A DNA stretch of 64,000 bases from Reticulitermes speratus. Taxonomy: Eukaryota > Arthropoda > Insecta > Blattodea > Rhinotermitidae. The DNA is taken from positions 6,947,585 to 7,011,584 of the forward strand of contig JAJKFL010000010.1 in NCBI GenBank assembly GCA_021186555.1, in the 5' to 3' direction. Below, piece by piece: positions 33,801 through 41,494 of the stretch; within the stretch, counting starts at the first letter, position 1; each line of letters starts with the position of its first letter. The position numbers and the translations under genes were made by a program. Below the pieces are notes generated by a model. That model had not been told where the DNA came from, did not search any database, and saw only the letters and a list, made by a program, of their open reading frames with translations.

Positions 33801-36800
33801 AGAGCTTCAACCAAGTACCGTTGTTTGTAACTCTCACTGTGCCCTGTCCCGAAATCCTTCTTCTTCGCCTCGTCAGTTCGTTCACTTTCCTTACTGCTTC
33901 GCCCACTTTCGCCGTTATTCTTACAAGTTTGTTTCTCCAGTATCAAGGATGTCCAAACAGGCGGGAAAAAATAATTTCTTATCGTTCCCTTAGAAGAATC
34001 CATACTTTTCACTTCCGAAACTACTTTCCGATTCGGATTTTATTAAAACGTGCTGTGTAAGAGAGACTGAGGGGAACTAAAAGTTCTATAGTGAATTTAA
34101 TTTAAGTAGTATAGTAATTAGGTTACGGACTTTGAAGAAACGGGGTTCGAATCCTGGCAGGGGCAAGATAATTTTCTCCAAAACCTCCTGACCGGCTCTG
34201 GGGCCTACTCAGCCTCCTATACTGGGCACTGGGTTCTTTTCTGGGGGGGGGGGGGTAAAGTGGCCTGGGCGTAAATTTGACCACTCACGCCATCTGTTGC
34301 CGTGATTAAGAATGACTGGAACTATACCTAAGCTCCCTTTCATGACGTGGACATGGGCAACTTAACATTTACCTGTAAGTTCAATATATGTGGAACTTTT
34401 CTCCCAGTAAAGCGACTGGAGCGTTAAGCTAACCATTTGTATCTAGTGCTGATGTCGATATATATATGTTTTACGTCCGTCCTCCCCGTATAGCTCTATG
34501 CTGTGGTGATTAGGCACAGAGGAAAATTTATTTTTATCGCCTCGACTCTATATATGGGGTAATTTACGTCGATATTAAAATGAGTTTTCTGTAAGACAGC
34601 GAATTATCACACAATTTGGGTAAGCTGTCAAGTTCTCACAGCGGGTGTTGTCCGAATGGTGGTTGGTTTATTCTTACAGTACGCTAAAGCATCCACCTGA
34701 ACTACATTCACACTGAAGATATAGCCAGAAAGTTCCTCCGAAACGTCAAAACAGACTTATTATTCCGAAGACTGTAAGAACAAGAAATACCAACATTTTA
34801 TCATAAAACATGTCAAGAAATCGCATTTAGAGAGGCAGAGGAGCAAAATCCTGAAACGTTTGCTTTAAAGAGGGGCGTAGTTGGGGGAGGGGGGAAGGGG
34901 GACTAAGTGATGCTGCCGCCCCCGGAGCAGAGTCGAGGGGGTGACAAAATGAATATTTTAAATGAAAAAAAAAATTATTTTTAGCAATATACAAATTTTA
35001 AATTACTAAGCCGAATATAAGGAAATCCAACAAAAATCGTGATTTTTTTAAAGTTCATAATTTCTAATTCACAACATTTAACCAACAAAATGCACAATAT
35101 TGTTCCTTAGATATTTATATTATAATATCACATTGCGTTCATAATATCTGCTAGGGGCAGCCATTATGGTTCGTCGCCCCGGGCGCCAAACATCCTAGCT
35201 ACGCCACTGACATTAAGTAAAGGTTTTCATTATATGACGCTGTCTGATCCCGACGGTGTGGGCCGGCTTGCTTTTACAAACAGTTTCGCAGGGTTTAACG
35301 TTGAAAACCTTTCGTTTATGAACGAACAGTGTTTAATGTAGTGTAATTAACGCAGCATCTTATATATTTAACACTTTACATGGTGATGGTAACTGAACGT
35401 GCAAACTGCTTTTAACTTTAGAAACCTCTGAATTTAACCTACAGAATTTATTTACTTGTTTTTCTCCCAACAAACGATTCTTTCCCTCGACATAAATTAA
35501 ACGATTTGTTTCGATAATGTACAATCAGTAAATCATGTGTCACGTTTGAACGAAAAAAGTGAATGCATGCAGGATTTTGGTGGGAAAACCTTGCGGAAAG
35601 AGACCACTTGGAAGACCTATACGTAGATGGAAGGATATTAAAATTGCTTGTAAAGAAATTTGATGGGATATCATTGAATGGAGTGACTGGCTCAGGACAG
35701 GGATACACAAGTAAGATGAAAATTAAATTTTCGTTCGATAAAAGCAGGGAATTTATCAGCTGAGAATCTATTTGATCTTGAAAAAGGGCTCTGGTCCTTA
35801 AAGTTAGTTTGTTATTTATTTATATAGTAGGACGAAAAACATAAAGAGTTAAAGGCACAATTTTTATATCTTGAAATAAGCCTACTTCCTGTTAATAATG
35901 CAGTTATTTTATATTTAAAGTCATTTTTAAACACTGTAGAAAGGAAGCTTTTCACCAACAGCTTTTATATGACCTTGAAGACGACAAAATAATAGATGAA
36001 ACATAATATTATACATTGTCCGTATATTATTTTCGCCATTCATTAAAACCAACTATATACACTTATTTGACGCCACGCATTCTATTCTTTATATTGTACC
36101 ATCTCCTACATGTTTCGGCTCGTTTAGAACCATCCTCAGGGAGTCATACATGGATATAAGTCGAACTCGGTTATAACGTCATGAAAGGGAATGAATACGA
36201 GTATTTTGTGTCGTTATAAACGAGTGTTCTAACCGAGAAGTATAATGTTATAGTTAACAGTGAGGGATTGATTGGTACCACAGAACATATGACGCTATAG
36301 ACGGGGTGTCGCTTAAACCGATGTCGTTATAACCAGGTTACACTGCATATAATTGTACAATCCACATTAAAGATTGTTACACATGCGTTTCTATATACAC
36401 ATTATAACGACACGTTAATGCTGAAGTACGCCTTATTTTAATTGGCGTTTTACTATGTACAAATATATCAAGAAACATATGTCTAGCGATATTTAATAAG
36501 ATTGTACAATTATTTATTCCCTTATATGTCTCCCTGAGGATGGTTCTAAACGAATCGAAATATGTAAGGAAATAGTACAGTATAAATAATAGAATGTGCA
36601 ACATAAATTAAGCGTATTTGATTTGTTCTTAATAAATAGGGTCGAAACATGTAGAGCTTACGGTATACAAACCATTAAATAACTAAGTAGCCGATCCCAT
36701 TGGCCGCGCGGTCTAAGGCGTGGGTCTTCGGCCGCTCGCTTACTAGGATCGTGGGTTCGAATCCCACCAGGGGCATGGATTGTCTGTCTCTTGTGAGTGT

Positions 36801-39800
36801 TGTGTGTTGTCAGGTAGAGGTCTCTGCGACGGGCTGATCACTCGTCCAGAGGAGTCCTACCGAGTGTGGTGTGTCCAAAAAGTGTGATCGTGAAGCCTCG
36901 AAAAATAAGGCGGCCTAGGCCCCCAAGGGGCTGTCGAGCCACTGGGGAAAAAAAAACTAAGTAAGGTCCAACGCGGACTATCGATAACTTGTACTCTTGT
37001 CACCTGACTAAAGGGACTTTCTCTCAACCAGCTCATAAAAAATGGCAACATTTTCGTCAAAATATGTCTTCCTATTCAGACAGCTGTATTTTAAACTTGT
37101 GACGTTGCAGCCCTGGCTCTGTGCGACTGGTCCGACCTCCAGAAGACCCGACGCAGCATCGCCCGCGTCTACTGCTCTCCACGCTTCGCTTCCGTCCATT
37201 ACGACAACCTGGACCAAGTGGGATGCGCCGAAATAACCATGTTCCTTGCCGAATTGTCACGTGCCACAAGGGAATCGAAGGAATACAAAGTCAAAACCTT
37301 GATGCAAGCGCCTGCTTCAACATGTTCACCCAGTATATGTGCAGTACACGCTTTGAGTATGATAATGCCGCCTTTGTCAAAGTGGTTCGTACGTTTGACG
37401 ATATATTCTGGGAGATGAATCAAGGCTACGCCATCGACTTTATCCCTTGGCTGTTGCCTGTTTACAAAGGCCACATGGATCGTATCAGCACGTGGTCACA
37501 CTCGGTGCGTCAGTTCATAATGTCTCACATAGTGGAAACACATCGCCGAAGCATGGATTGCTCTGCAGAACCCAGGGACTTCACAGACGCTCTCCTCATG
37601 TATCTCGAAGAAGATAAAAATCTCAGTTGGGAACACATTATCTTCGAACTGGAAGACTTCTTAGGGGGTCATTCAGCTGTAGGAAACTTGACCATGTTGA
37701 TAATGGCAGAAGTGGTACGTCACCCGGAAGTTGGGAAGCGCATTCAGACGGAAGTGGACGCAGCGACGGGAGGGCAACGTAACGTAAACCTCTTCGACAA
37801 GCCATTGATGCCATACACGGAAGCTACTATCCTGGAGGTCCTGAGGACCGCGTCATCACCCATCGTACCACACGCGCTTCGCAGGACACAACAATTGCAG
37901 GTGAATATCGGCCGGTATTTTACACTTTTATTATCCCCTTGCAGTTGTAGGAGCCGGGATAGTCAGTACACTGACTAGGTTACGGAGTGGACGATCCGGG
38001 GTTCGAATCCTGGCAGGGGAAATAAATTTTTTTCTTCTCCAAGACCTCCAGACCGGCTCTGGTGCCCACCAATCCTTATATTCATTGGGTAAAGGTAAAT
38101 GTAGAAGCTATCCGATTACAGGTCTGGACAGGCCCCTAAGACCTCAAGAAGTTGAGGCTCCCAGAATTTCTAGACAATCGGCACATTAAGGTGGTAAGGT
38201 TTTCAGCCCTACGCACCGGCCGTTTTTACCCCCCCCCCCCCCCCCCCACTCCAGGAGATATCTCTTGTATCCATTTCTGTTAGAGGTTGAGTCGACCCCT
38301 GTCGGCCGGAAGGATTAAATCAATGAAAAATCCCAGTGACCCCAAAGGGAATCGAACGAACAGTGCCTCAACCACAGCCACAGCCTCAGAGGGAGACAGA
38401 ATATTAGGCTTCCATCCTTACCTTGGCATTCAGCACAACTAGGACGACAGAGTTATCAGCTCCACCCGCCGGTCCCAAGGAAATTCCTTGGTACTCATTT
38501 CTGTTAGAGGCTGAGTGGACCTCAGGGTTACTGAAAATGGGCAGAATGAATACATCACTTAAAATTTCCAAGGACCCTACCGGCAATCGAACCCGGAACC
38601 TCCCGTCTTTTGGCGCAATGCCTCGACGAAATGCGCCACCGCTCGTCTCTATTCAATGGGTACCGGGGTTATTTCCCGAGGGTAAAACAATCGACGCGTG
38701 AATATGACCATTCACCTCCATCTTGAACCGAGGTTAAGACCTACACCGCCACTCCTCCTGCATGCCTTAATGGCGAGGACAGGCACAACTTTACGTTTCT
38801 CTTTCTGTTGTACCTATTGCTAATCTGATTTGAGGATGAATTAAGAAGTTTTTAATTACTAGGAGGCTAGTGAAACATGCTGTGCGTTTTATGTGGGGGG
38901 TTCTCTATGCCTTTTTTTAATTTTTATGTTGGTAAATGTTGACGAAGTGGAAGATAAATATGAATTCAAGCAGTCAAAATTAGCAATGACTGTATTGTCA
39001 GTGTGCAGTCATACACATCTAATGCCCATTTGAATTACCTGAATTTTACACAATCACATTTTTAATTGTATTAATTCCGCAGAGTGTCAGTGTAAGTCAA
39101 CAGATTATAATTTAAATACCATCCAAGGCCGTGCCATGGCTCAGGCGGTTAGTCGCCGGCCTCTCACGCGGAGGCCCGGGTTCGATCCCGGATCAGTCCA
39201 TGTGGGATTTGTGGTAGACAAAGTGGCACTGGGACAGGTTTTTCCTCGAGTACTTCGGTTTTCCCCTGTCAGTTTCATTCCACCGGTGCTCCATTACACG
39301 GAAAGAAATTTAAAAAAAAATTAGTCATCTTCATCACAGTGTTGCACAATAAGCCTCAAGTAGCATCTGCTGCGGGGCCCTTCACAAAAAATACCGTACA
39401 ATGCCAAAATACAAAAATATTTAAATATGAACATCATTAGATGAAGAAAAAACAGGCCTCAGATACATAAATCTGCATATCTTATTATGATAATGGTGAT
39501 GATGATAATAAAGATGATGATGATATGATGATGATAAAGCCCAATGCTCTGAACAAGAATTTGACATGTAGTTTTTTACATTTGTTTCAGGATACCATGT
39601 GGAAAGAGGGACAGTGGTTTTCATCAACAATTACAACCTTAATACGAGCGAAAAATTTTGGGAAGCTGCCACAGAGTTTCGTCCTGAGAGATTCATTTCA
39701 GACGGTAAAGTCTCGAGGCCTCAGTATTTCATCCCGTTCAGCACCGGCAAACGTACCTGCATCGGCCAGCGCCTAGTGCAAGGGTTCAGTTTCTTATTGG

Positions 39801-40078
39801 CAGCTTCAATCTTACAGCACTTCGATGTCACTTCCTCCGATCTGTCTTCAGTTCGTACATATCCAGCTTGTGTCGCAATGCCCAGTGACACATTTCCACT
39901 ACATTTACACCAAGAAATGTTTCGTTTGTGCATTCCACCTAAAGTGCCTCCATTTTGTAAGTCTGTGTCAACAAACATGTATATATCTGTTAAAAACGAT
40001 GACTGCCAAATCACGCATATGGAATACTTGCAATATATACATAGGCCTAAGAAACACTGGGTTAATTGTAGGGGATAA
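24450..40078 (+). CDS. CYP307: CYP307 (Spook-type) cytochrome P450, 3 exons, two frame breaks
   Basis: CYP307 P450s act in the early 'black box' of ecdysteroid synthesis, after 7-dehydrocholesterol and before ketodiol, in steroidogenic cells; the exact reaction is unsettled. Exons are 24450-24810, 37111-37900 and 39591-40078, joined by GT-AG introns of 12,300 and 1,690 bp. Frame-corrected length is about 546 residues, close to Drosophila Spook (about 543 from memory). Visible in order: N-terminal membrane anchor (residues about 4-24), proline-rich hinge PPGPKPWP, the helix-I segment GGHSAVGN that replaces the usual AGxxT in CYP307, the K-helix ExxR (EVLR), and the heme loop [10 protein letters not shown] with its Cys at 39758-39760. 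Exon 2 lacks one base near 37308 and one near 37884, so the literal sequence does not read through. A recent pseudogene or assembly error are both possible. Subfamily A versus B is not decided here. Intron presence argues against an intronless retrocopy. Confidence 0.93.
25005..25090 (-). pseudogene. RTE-like LINE scrap in CYP307 intron 1
   Basis: TTTTAATATTATCCTCCCAT and the following bases match the minus-strand RT C-terminal block (GRP.R.W.DNIKMDL region) of the 63.3 kb LINE. Confidence 0.55.
25100..25835. other. Intron 1 sequence, no element recognised
   Basis: AT-rich intronic DNA with a short (CTCT)n run at about 25588-25608. Confidence 0.4.
25838..26096 (+). mobile_element. SINE family A in CYP307 intron 1
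   Basis: GCCGATCCCAGCGCCCGCC head, GGGTTCGAATCCCGCTG B box, GTTGTCAGGTAGAGGTATC body, CCCATTAGGGCTGTGGAGCC tail. TATCTCAACTTCA on the left and ATCTCAACTTCA on the right form a 12 bp target duplication. Confidence 0.88.
26113..26301 (+). repeat. Two-copy direct repeat, 114-bp period
   Basis: AATCTTAAGTTTTAATTCAC through ACACCAACAAAATGCACAAA occurs at about 26118 and 26232 with near identity over about 75 bp; a recent local duplication. Confidence 0.85.
26760..27144. mobile_element. MITE family H, partial, with internal inverted repeat
   Basis: The right terminus TCTCGGTAACCATTCAGAAT ... TGAATCACCCTG matches the 21.7 kb copy. ATGACAAATTTGTTACAGTT near 26769 recurs inverted near 26890. The left TIR is missing. 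Confidence 0.75.
27182..27293. mobile_element. Short MITE family J
   Basis: TTCAAATTATGACGCTACG at the left and GCAGCGTCACATAATGAAAA at the right are imperfect inverted repeats about 110 bp apart. The same layout is seen at 41.07 kb, and a half copy near 35.22 kb. Confidence 0.65.
27299..27564 (-). mobile_element. SINE family A, minus strand, in CYP307 intron 1
   Basis: T-run, then the reverse complement of the family tail, body (GAGACCTCTACCTGACATCA), B box and head, ending GGGATCGGC. Opposite orientation to the gene. Confidence 0.88.
27825..28082 (+). mobile_element. SINE family C
   Basis: CTAGCTCAGGTAACCGG A-box remnant, GAGTTCGATTCCCAGC B box, CTCCAAAACGTCCAGACCGG, GGTAAAGCGGTCAAAGCATG, GAATGAGTGGAGCTATACCC, and TTTACCTTTAC tail. 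Confidence 0.78.
28165..28560 (+). pseudogene. RTE-like LINE 3' end with (GTTA)n tail
   Basis: Carries the C-terminal RT block in a broken frame ([23 protein letters not shown]-type ending), then a TTCTCAAGAAGAAATT UTR and a variable GTTAGTTA / GGTT tail to about 28560. Same family as 63.3 kb, here on the plus strand. Confidence 0.78.
28873..29083. mobile_element. TA-flanked MITE, about 211 bp
   Basis: TA + CAGGGTGTTTTTTTTTCCTG with GACCGATAAGAGCCGGCC at the left. The right end (GGCCGCGCTTATTGGTC ... GAAACGCCCT + TA) is the imperfect reverse complement over about 50 bp. A different family from H and G, despite the shared CAGGG start. Confidence 0.75.
29240..30585. other. Intron 1 spacer with Penelope relic
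   Basis: Mostly AT-rich unique sequence. CTACATGTTTCGGCC at about 29648 is the reverse complement of a hammerhead 3' core (GAAACATGTAG) without a 5' core. About 30060-30310 is GC-richer, with no ORF or motif recognised. Confidence 0.4.
30588..31040 (-). pseudogene. RTE-like LINE 3' end
   Basis: Reading minus strand: frame-broken RT C-terminus, short UTR, (GTTA)n tail appearing here as AACTAACAAACTAACTCC at the left. About 80-85% similar by eye to the 63.3 kb copy. 5'-truncated. Confidence 0.82.
31120..31345 (+). mobile_element. SINE family C
   Basis: CCTCGATAGCTCAGTTAGTC head, GTGGTTCGATTCTCGGG B box, CCACCCAGCCTCCTATTCAG, TAAAGCGGCCGAGGCGTG, AGTACCGAGGTTAATAAG. Confidence 0.82.
31350..31780. 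other. Intron 1 spacer
   Basis: No repeat family or ORF recognised. Confidence 0.35.
31881..31925 (-). ncRNA. Hammerhead motif, left arm
   Basis: Minus strand: AACCC, CTGAAGA, stem II GGCTC-agaca-GAGCT, GAAA, CATATGTA, GGGTT. Stem I AACCC/GGGTT is perfect; the closing pair of stem II is G-U. Confidence 0.68.
32285..32329 (+). ncRNA. Hammerhead motif, right arm
   Basis: Plus strand: AACCC, CTGAAGA, stem II GGCTC-agaca-GAGGC (one G-G mismatch), GAAA, CATATGTA, GGGTT. Expected cleavage after GTA. It differs from the left arm only at the base of stem II. Confidence 0.68.
32510..33064 (+). repeat. Direct repeat, two units of about 215 bp
   Basis: CACAATCTTCTGAACCAGAC ... CTTATAATATATAAGTT (32516-32719) recurs as CACAATCTTCCGAACCAGAC ... 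at 32853-33064 with about 85-90% identity by eye. The units flank an inverted stretch of Penelope-like tail. Confidence 0.8.
32691..32729. repeat. 39-bp AT-rich palindrome
   Basis: ACAAGATTTTAACTTAT, spacer AATAT, then the exact reverse complement; perfect 17 bp arms. Confidence 0.93.
32760..33240. mobile_element. Penelope-like remnant with inverted tails
   Basis: TCAGACCAAACTGATGCACA ... at 32776 is the reverse complement of TGCATCAGTTGGTCTGAAA at about 33213, and the tails (TTTAACAATT.TAATAAAGC) match inward for about 75 bp. The right side carries a hammerhead at 33125; the left counterpart has been replaced by the direct-repeat sequence. Confidence 0.6.
33125..33165 (+). ncRNA. Hammerhead ribozyme motif, intact core
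   Basis: ACCC, core CTGACGA, stem II GATCC-GA-GGATC (five perfect pairs), GAAA, CATGTGTA, GGGGT. All invariant core bases are present and stem I can form (ACCC/GGGT). One of the best candidates for activity here. Confidence 0.72.
33245..34110. other. Intron 1 spacer
   Basis: AT-rich then moderately GC-rich (33590-33930), with no repeat family or protein motif recognised; short ORFs on both strands appear fortuitous. Confidence 0.35.
34115..34460 (+). mobile_element. SINE family C plus adjoining fragment
   Basis: GTTACGGACTTTGAAGAAAC, GGGGTTCGAATCCTGGCAGG, CCTGACCGGCTCTGGGGCC, an expanded G-run (34243-34254), GCGTAAATTTGACCACTCAC and a TTTACCTG tail at about 34375. A second family C fragment (CAGTAAAGCGACTGGAGCG) follows at about 34403-34460. 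Confidence 0.75.
34460..34868. other. Intron 1 spacer with degraded hammerhead-like site
   Basis: CTGAAGATATAGCCAGAAAG followed by CCTCCGAAACGTC at about 34714-34748 has CTGAAGA and GAAA cores but no pairing stem II; likely a dead Penelope relic. Confidence 0.35.
34871..35209. mobile_element. hAT-like MITE (CAGTGGCGTAGCTA type)
   Basis: Right end CCTAGCTACGCCACTG, left end AGGGGCGTAGTTGGGGG: degraded inverted repeats of CAGTGGCGTAGCTAGG. The interior (GACAAAATGAATATTTTAAA, AAGGAAATCCAACAAAAATC) matches the split element at 55.1-56.1 kb. Confidence 0.65.
35212..35550. other. Intron 1 spacer with half copy of MITE J
   Basis: AAAGGTTTTCATTATATGAC GCTG at about 35220-35243 matches one end of family J (27.2 and 41.1 kb). 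Nothing else recognised. Confidence 0.4.
35550..35800 (+). pseudogene. RTE-like LINE 3' fragment
   Basis: GGATTTTGGTGGGAAAACCT, then GGAAGACCTATACGTAGATG and ATTGAATGGAGTGACTGGCT correspond to the GRP.RRWEDNIK ... DWIDLAQDRDR block, frame-broken, with a LIS*ESI-type UTR start. No GTTA tail remains. Confidence 0.65.
35800..36080. other. Intron 1 spacer
   Basis: AT-rich, no feature recognised. Confidence 0.3.
36113..36143 (-). ncRNA. Hammerhead ribozyme motif, intact core
   Basis: Minus strand: CTCC, CTGAGGA, stem II GGTTC-taaac-GAGCC (with one T-G), GAAA, CATGTA, GGAG. Stem I CTCC/GGAG is perfect. Confidence 0.68.
36530..36570 (+). ncRNA. Decayed hammerhead motif, right arm
   Basis: CTCC, CTGAGGA, GGTTCTAAACGAATC (stem II weakened), GAAA, TATGTA, AGGA. 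Stem I and II both have mismatches compared with the left arm. Confidence 0.5.
36690..36956 (+). mobile_element. SINE family A, 150 bp before CYP307 exon 2
   Basis: GCCGATCCCATTGGCCGCG head, GGGTTCGAATCCCACCAGG B box, complete body, CCCCCAAGGGGCTGTCGAGC tail and A-run. AACTAAGTA on the left and AACTAAGTAAG on the right form a roughly 9 bp target duplication. Confidence 0.88.
37111..37900 (+). CDS. CYP307: CYP307 exon 2 (helices C to K), two 1-bp deletions
   Basis: The acceptor ends TTGCAG at 37110 and the exon opens with the remainder of the split Ser codon, then LALCDW, the family's C-helix segment. Reading stays in one frame to about 37308, where homology jumps to the -1 frame ([11 protein letters not shown] onward). 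The second frame runs through the conserved region to about 37884, then jumps again so that DTTIAG reaches the donor GTGAAT at 37901. Each break fits loss of one base (or gain of two). GGHSAVGN lies at 37664-37687 and ExxR at 37835-37846. The 790 bp length is two short of the 792 bp that would keep phase. Confidence 0.92.
37948..38087 (+). mobile_element. SINE family C, 5' half, in CYP307 intron 2
   Basis: GGAGCCGGGATAGTCAGTAC head, GGGGTTCGAATCCTGGCAGG B box, CCAGACCGGCTCTGGTGCCC; broken off by a family D SINE in opposite orientation. Confidence 0.75.
38088..38395 (-). mobile_element. SINE family D with tRNA-like head
   Basis: Minus strand: a tRNA-like B box (GTTCGATTCCCTTTGGGG) then GGATACAAGAGATATCTCC, a G-run (plus-strand C17 at 38231), GGCCGGTGCGTAGGGCTG and GATTGTCTAGAAATTCTGGG, ending (TTTACC)n at 38088-38096. 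Confidence 0.7.
38400..38650 (-). mobile_element. SINE family D head and partial body, tandem to previous
   Basis: GAGCGGTGGCGCATTTCGTC, GGGTTCGATTGCCGGTAGG on the minus strand, followed by ATGTATTCATTCTGCCC and the same TCTAACAGAAATGAGTACCA segment as the neighbour. A family C tail fragment (TACCGGGGTTATTTCC ... TTGAACCGAGGTTAAG) follows at 38654-38740. Confidence 0.6.
38745..39120. other. Intron 2 spacer
   Basis: AT-rich, no repeat family recognised. Confidence 0.35.
39127..39392 (+). mobile_element. SINE family B in CYP307 intron 2
   Basis: GCCGTGCCATGGCTCAGGCG head, GGGTTCGATCCCGGATC B box, full body, tail GCATCTGCTGCGGGGCCC. It ends about 200 bp before exon 3. Confidence 0.88.
39485..39540 (+). 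repeat. GAT-rich microsatellite beside exon 3
   Basis: (GAT)n with ATAATAAA interruptions, ending 50 bp before the exon 3 acceptor. Confidence 0.75.
39591..40078 (+). CDS. CYP307: CYP307 exon 3 (heme-binding loop and C-terminus)
   Basis: The acceptor is TTTCAG at 39590. The exon completes a Gly codon and reads [23 protein letters not shown], the CYP307 beta/meander lead-in, then the PERF motif FRPERF and the heme loop at 39737-39766. Homology to family C-termini fades after about 39930 ([10 protein letters not shown]), yet the frame stays open about 45 further codons to TAA at 40076. The tail may be a real extension or result from a third small indel that hid the original stop. No clear AATAAA follows closely; one AATAAA occurs near 40660. 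Confidence 0.9.
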
Positions 40079-41070
40079 ATCAACAACAAATATGTATTTT
40101 GTATCCTTGACCCTGGGGTTTGAGCCGCGAAAATTGCTTGCTTGCCTATCATCAAATTTACGGCAATAATTCCAAATTGAATCCCCACTGTTAAAAGTTT
40201 TCATTTACGGCCATAGTAAGTGAGCCAGGTGAAAGCACATAAGTGATGAGGCAGATGGTGAGGTGTTATGACAGCTGCAGCTATGAGTATTGCGTCACTT
40301 TCGTACTTCTTTCAATTTTGGACCTGAAGAAGTATTTCGGACTATGCTATTTGCAGGCTACTTAAAACTGCAGACGACTGATCTAAGTATACCAATAACC
40401 TGAAAGTGGAGGGAGAAAGATCCTCCGAAACGTCGGTAACTACAAATCGACATAGCGTCATATACAAAAAAAAAAAAGATATTTATGTTCATTAGTATCG
40501 CTGTCAGAAATTTAAACCCCGCAATTGTGATATCATTTTCACTTTTCACGAGGTAAGACGATGTTTTTCAGTCTGACAGTAACACTGCAGTAATGTTTAG
40601 GTTGGCTCTCCTGGCTCTCTTACCATATGCAAGCAATGCTACAGAATGGGACGGGGGGGAAATAAATACGTTACTAAGAAATTATTGTATAGCCAAATGT
40701 TCATATCGCTTCATCTTGAAAACAGAAAATGAATTCCATTCACGAATTTTTAACAATGTCATATAGTGGCTAGGTACAGTTAACACCTCGTTGTGTATTT
40801 TGGATACTGTGCTTTGTACAGGACATCAGGTTAAGCACGAAGATTGTTCTATAAATATATTCCTATGTCACGAAGGAAAAATTTGATTATCAAGTTTCTC
40901 GCTCCATCAAACCTACCATATTTTGCAAGCAATGGCATGTTTCAGAAAATATATTTTATCCCTGGACGCAATACTTATGTTAAATGCATGCATTTAATAA
41001 AAATTTAAGTAAGTTAAATGGTGAAGAGACACAAGGACTTATGCTACTCCATTTTATTTTATTTCTTATA
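40079..41070. other. 3' flank of CYP307; one hammerhead-like relic
   Basis: AT-rich. At about 40393-40440, CTGAAAGTGGAGG ... CCTCCGAAACGTCGGTA has a pairing stem II and a GAAA core, but the 5' core reads CTGAAAG, not CTGANGA. AATAAA at about 40661 is the only polyadenylation-like signal noticed. Confidence 0.4.
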
Positions 41071-41071
41071 T

Positions 41072-41178
41072 AAAGGGTTTTCAAATTGTGACGCTGCGAA
41101 CATGAAAGCGAGCAGGCTTAGGCTAGTTCGACGCTTACGCCGATCTTAAGCAGCGTCATATAATGAACACCCCGTATA
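41072..41178. mobile_element. Short MITE family J
   Basis: AGGGTTTTCAAATTGTGACG CTGCG and CAGCGTCATATAATGAACAC CCC are inverted; both sides abut TATA. Same family as 27.2 kb. Confidence 0.7.
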
Positions 41179-41494
41179 TAAAGCTTAAAATTTCAATAAT
41201 GCAGCTATGAAGTGAAAAGTCCTTATCGATTTATACTGTAGCCCGAAAATAAGTCAGTACTTAATTCTGTAAGACTGTTTATCTTAAGAATTTTTGGCCA
41301 GTCGGTTGTGAATCTGTATCATTTTTCGTCAAGGGCTGTAAATTGCACTGTCGCATTTGACTGTGTGGTAGCAGAACCCGAAGTCTGAACACCGTCCATA
41401 CCAAAGCACAACATAAGAAAATTCCTTATACTCCCAATCCTCACGACCAATTAGACTTCTAGGCGGCCGCTCTCCACAAAGTTTCTCCCAATAC

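Larger units (their letters stand above)
36084..36600. mobile_element. Penelope-like remnant, 70-bp inverted arms
   Basis: ATTCTATTCTTTATATTGTA + CC...CCTCAGGGAG (36080-36143) is the imperfect reverse complement of CTCCCTGAGG...AATAATAGAAT (36529-36596). Both ends carry hammerhead cores. The centre contains an unrelated TTATAACG-rich repeat (36170-36350). Confidence 0.62.

Noticed and set aside
32462..34012. Short overlapping ORFs on both strands within intron 1 as alternative exons
   Set aside because: No P450 homology and no gap in the CYP307 protein between exons 1 and 2; the split Ser codon joins them directly.
36170..36350. TTATAACG-rich stretch as a promoter or origin
   Set aside because: Repeated GTCGTTATAA motifs look like a degraded DNA transposon; no core promoter arrangement.
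38231..38247. Poly-C/poly-G runs (15.1, 28.1, 34.2, 38.2, 41.9, 52.4 kb) as G-quadruplex regulators
   Set aside because: Most are single homopolymers inside SINE or MITE bodies; likely slippage, and length is unreliable in assemblies.
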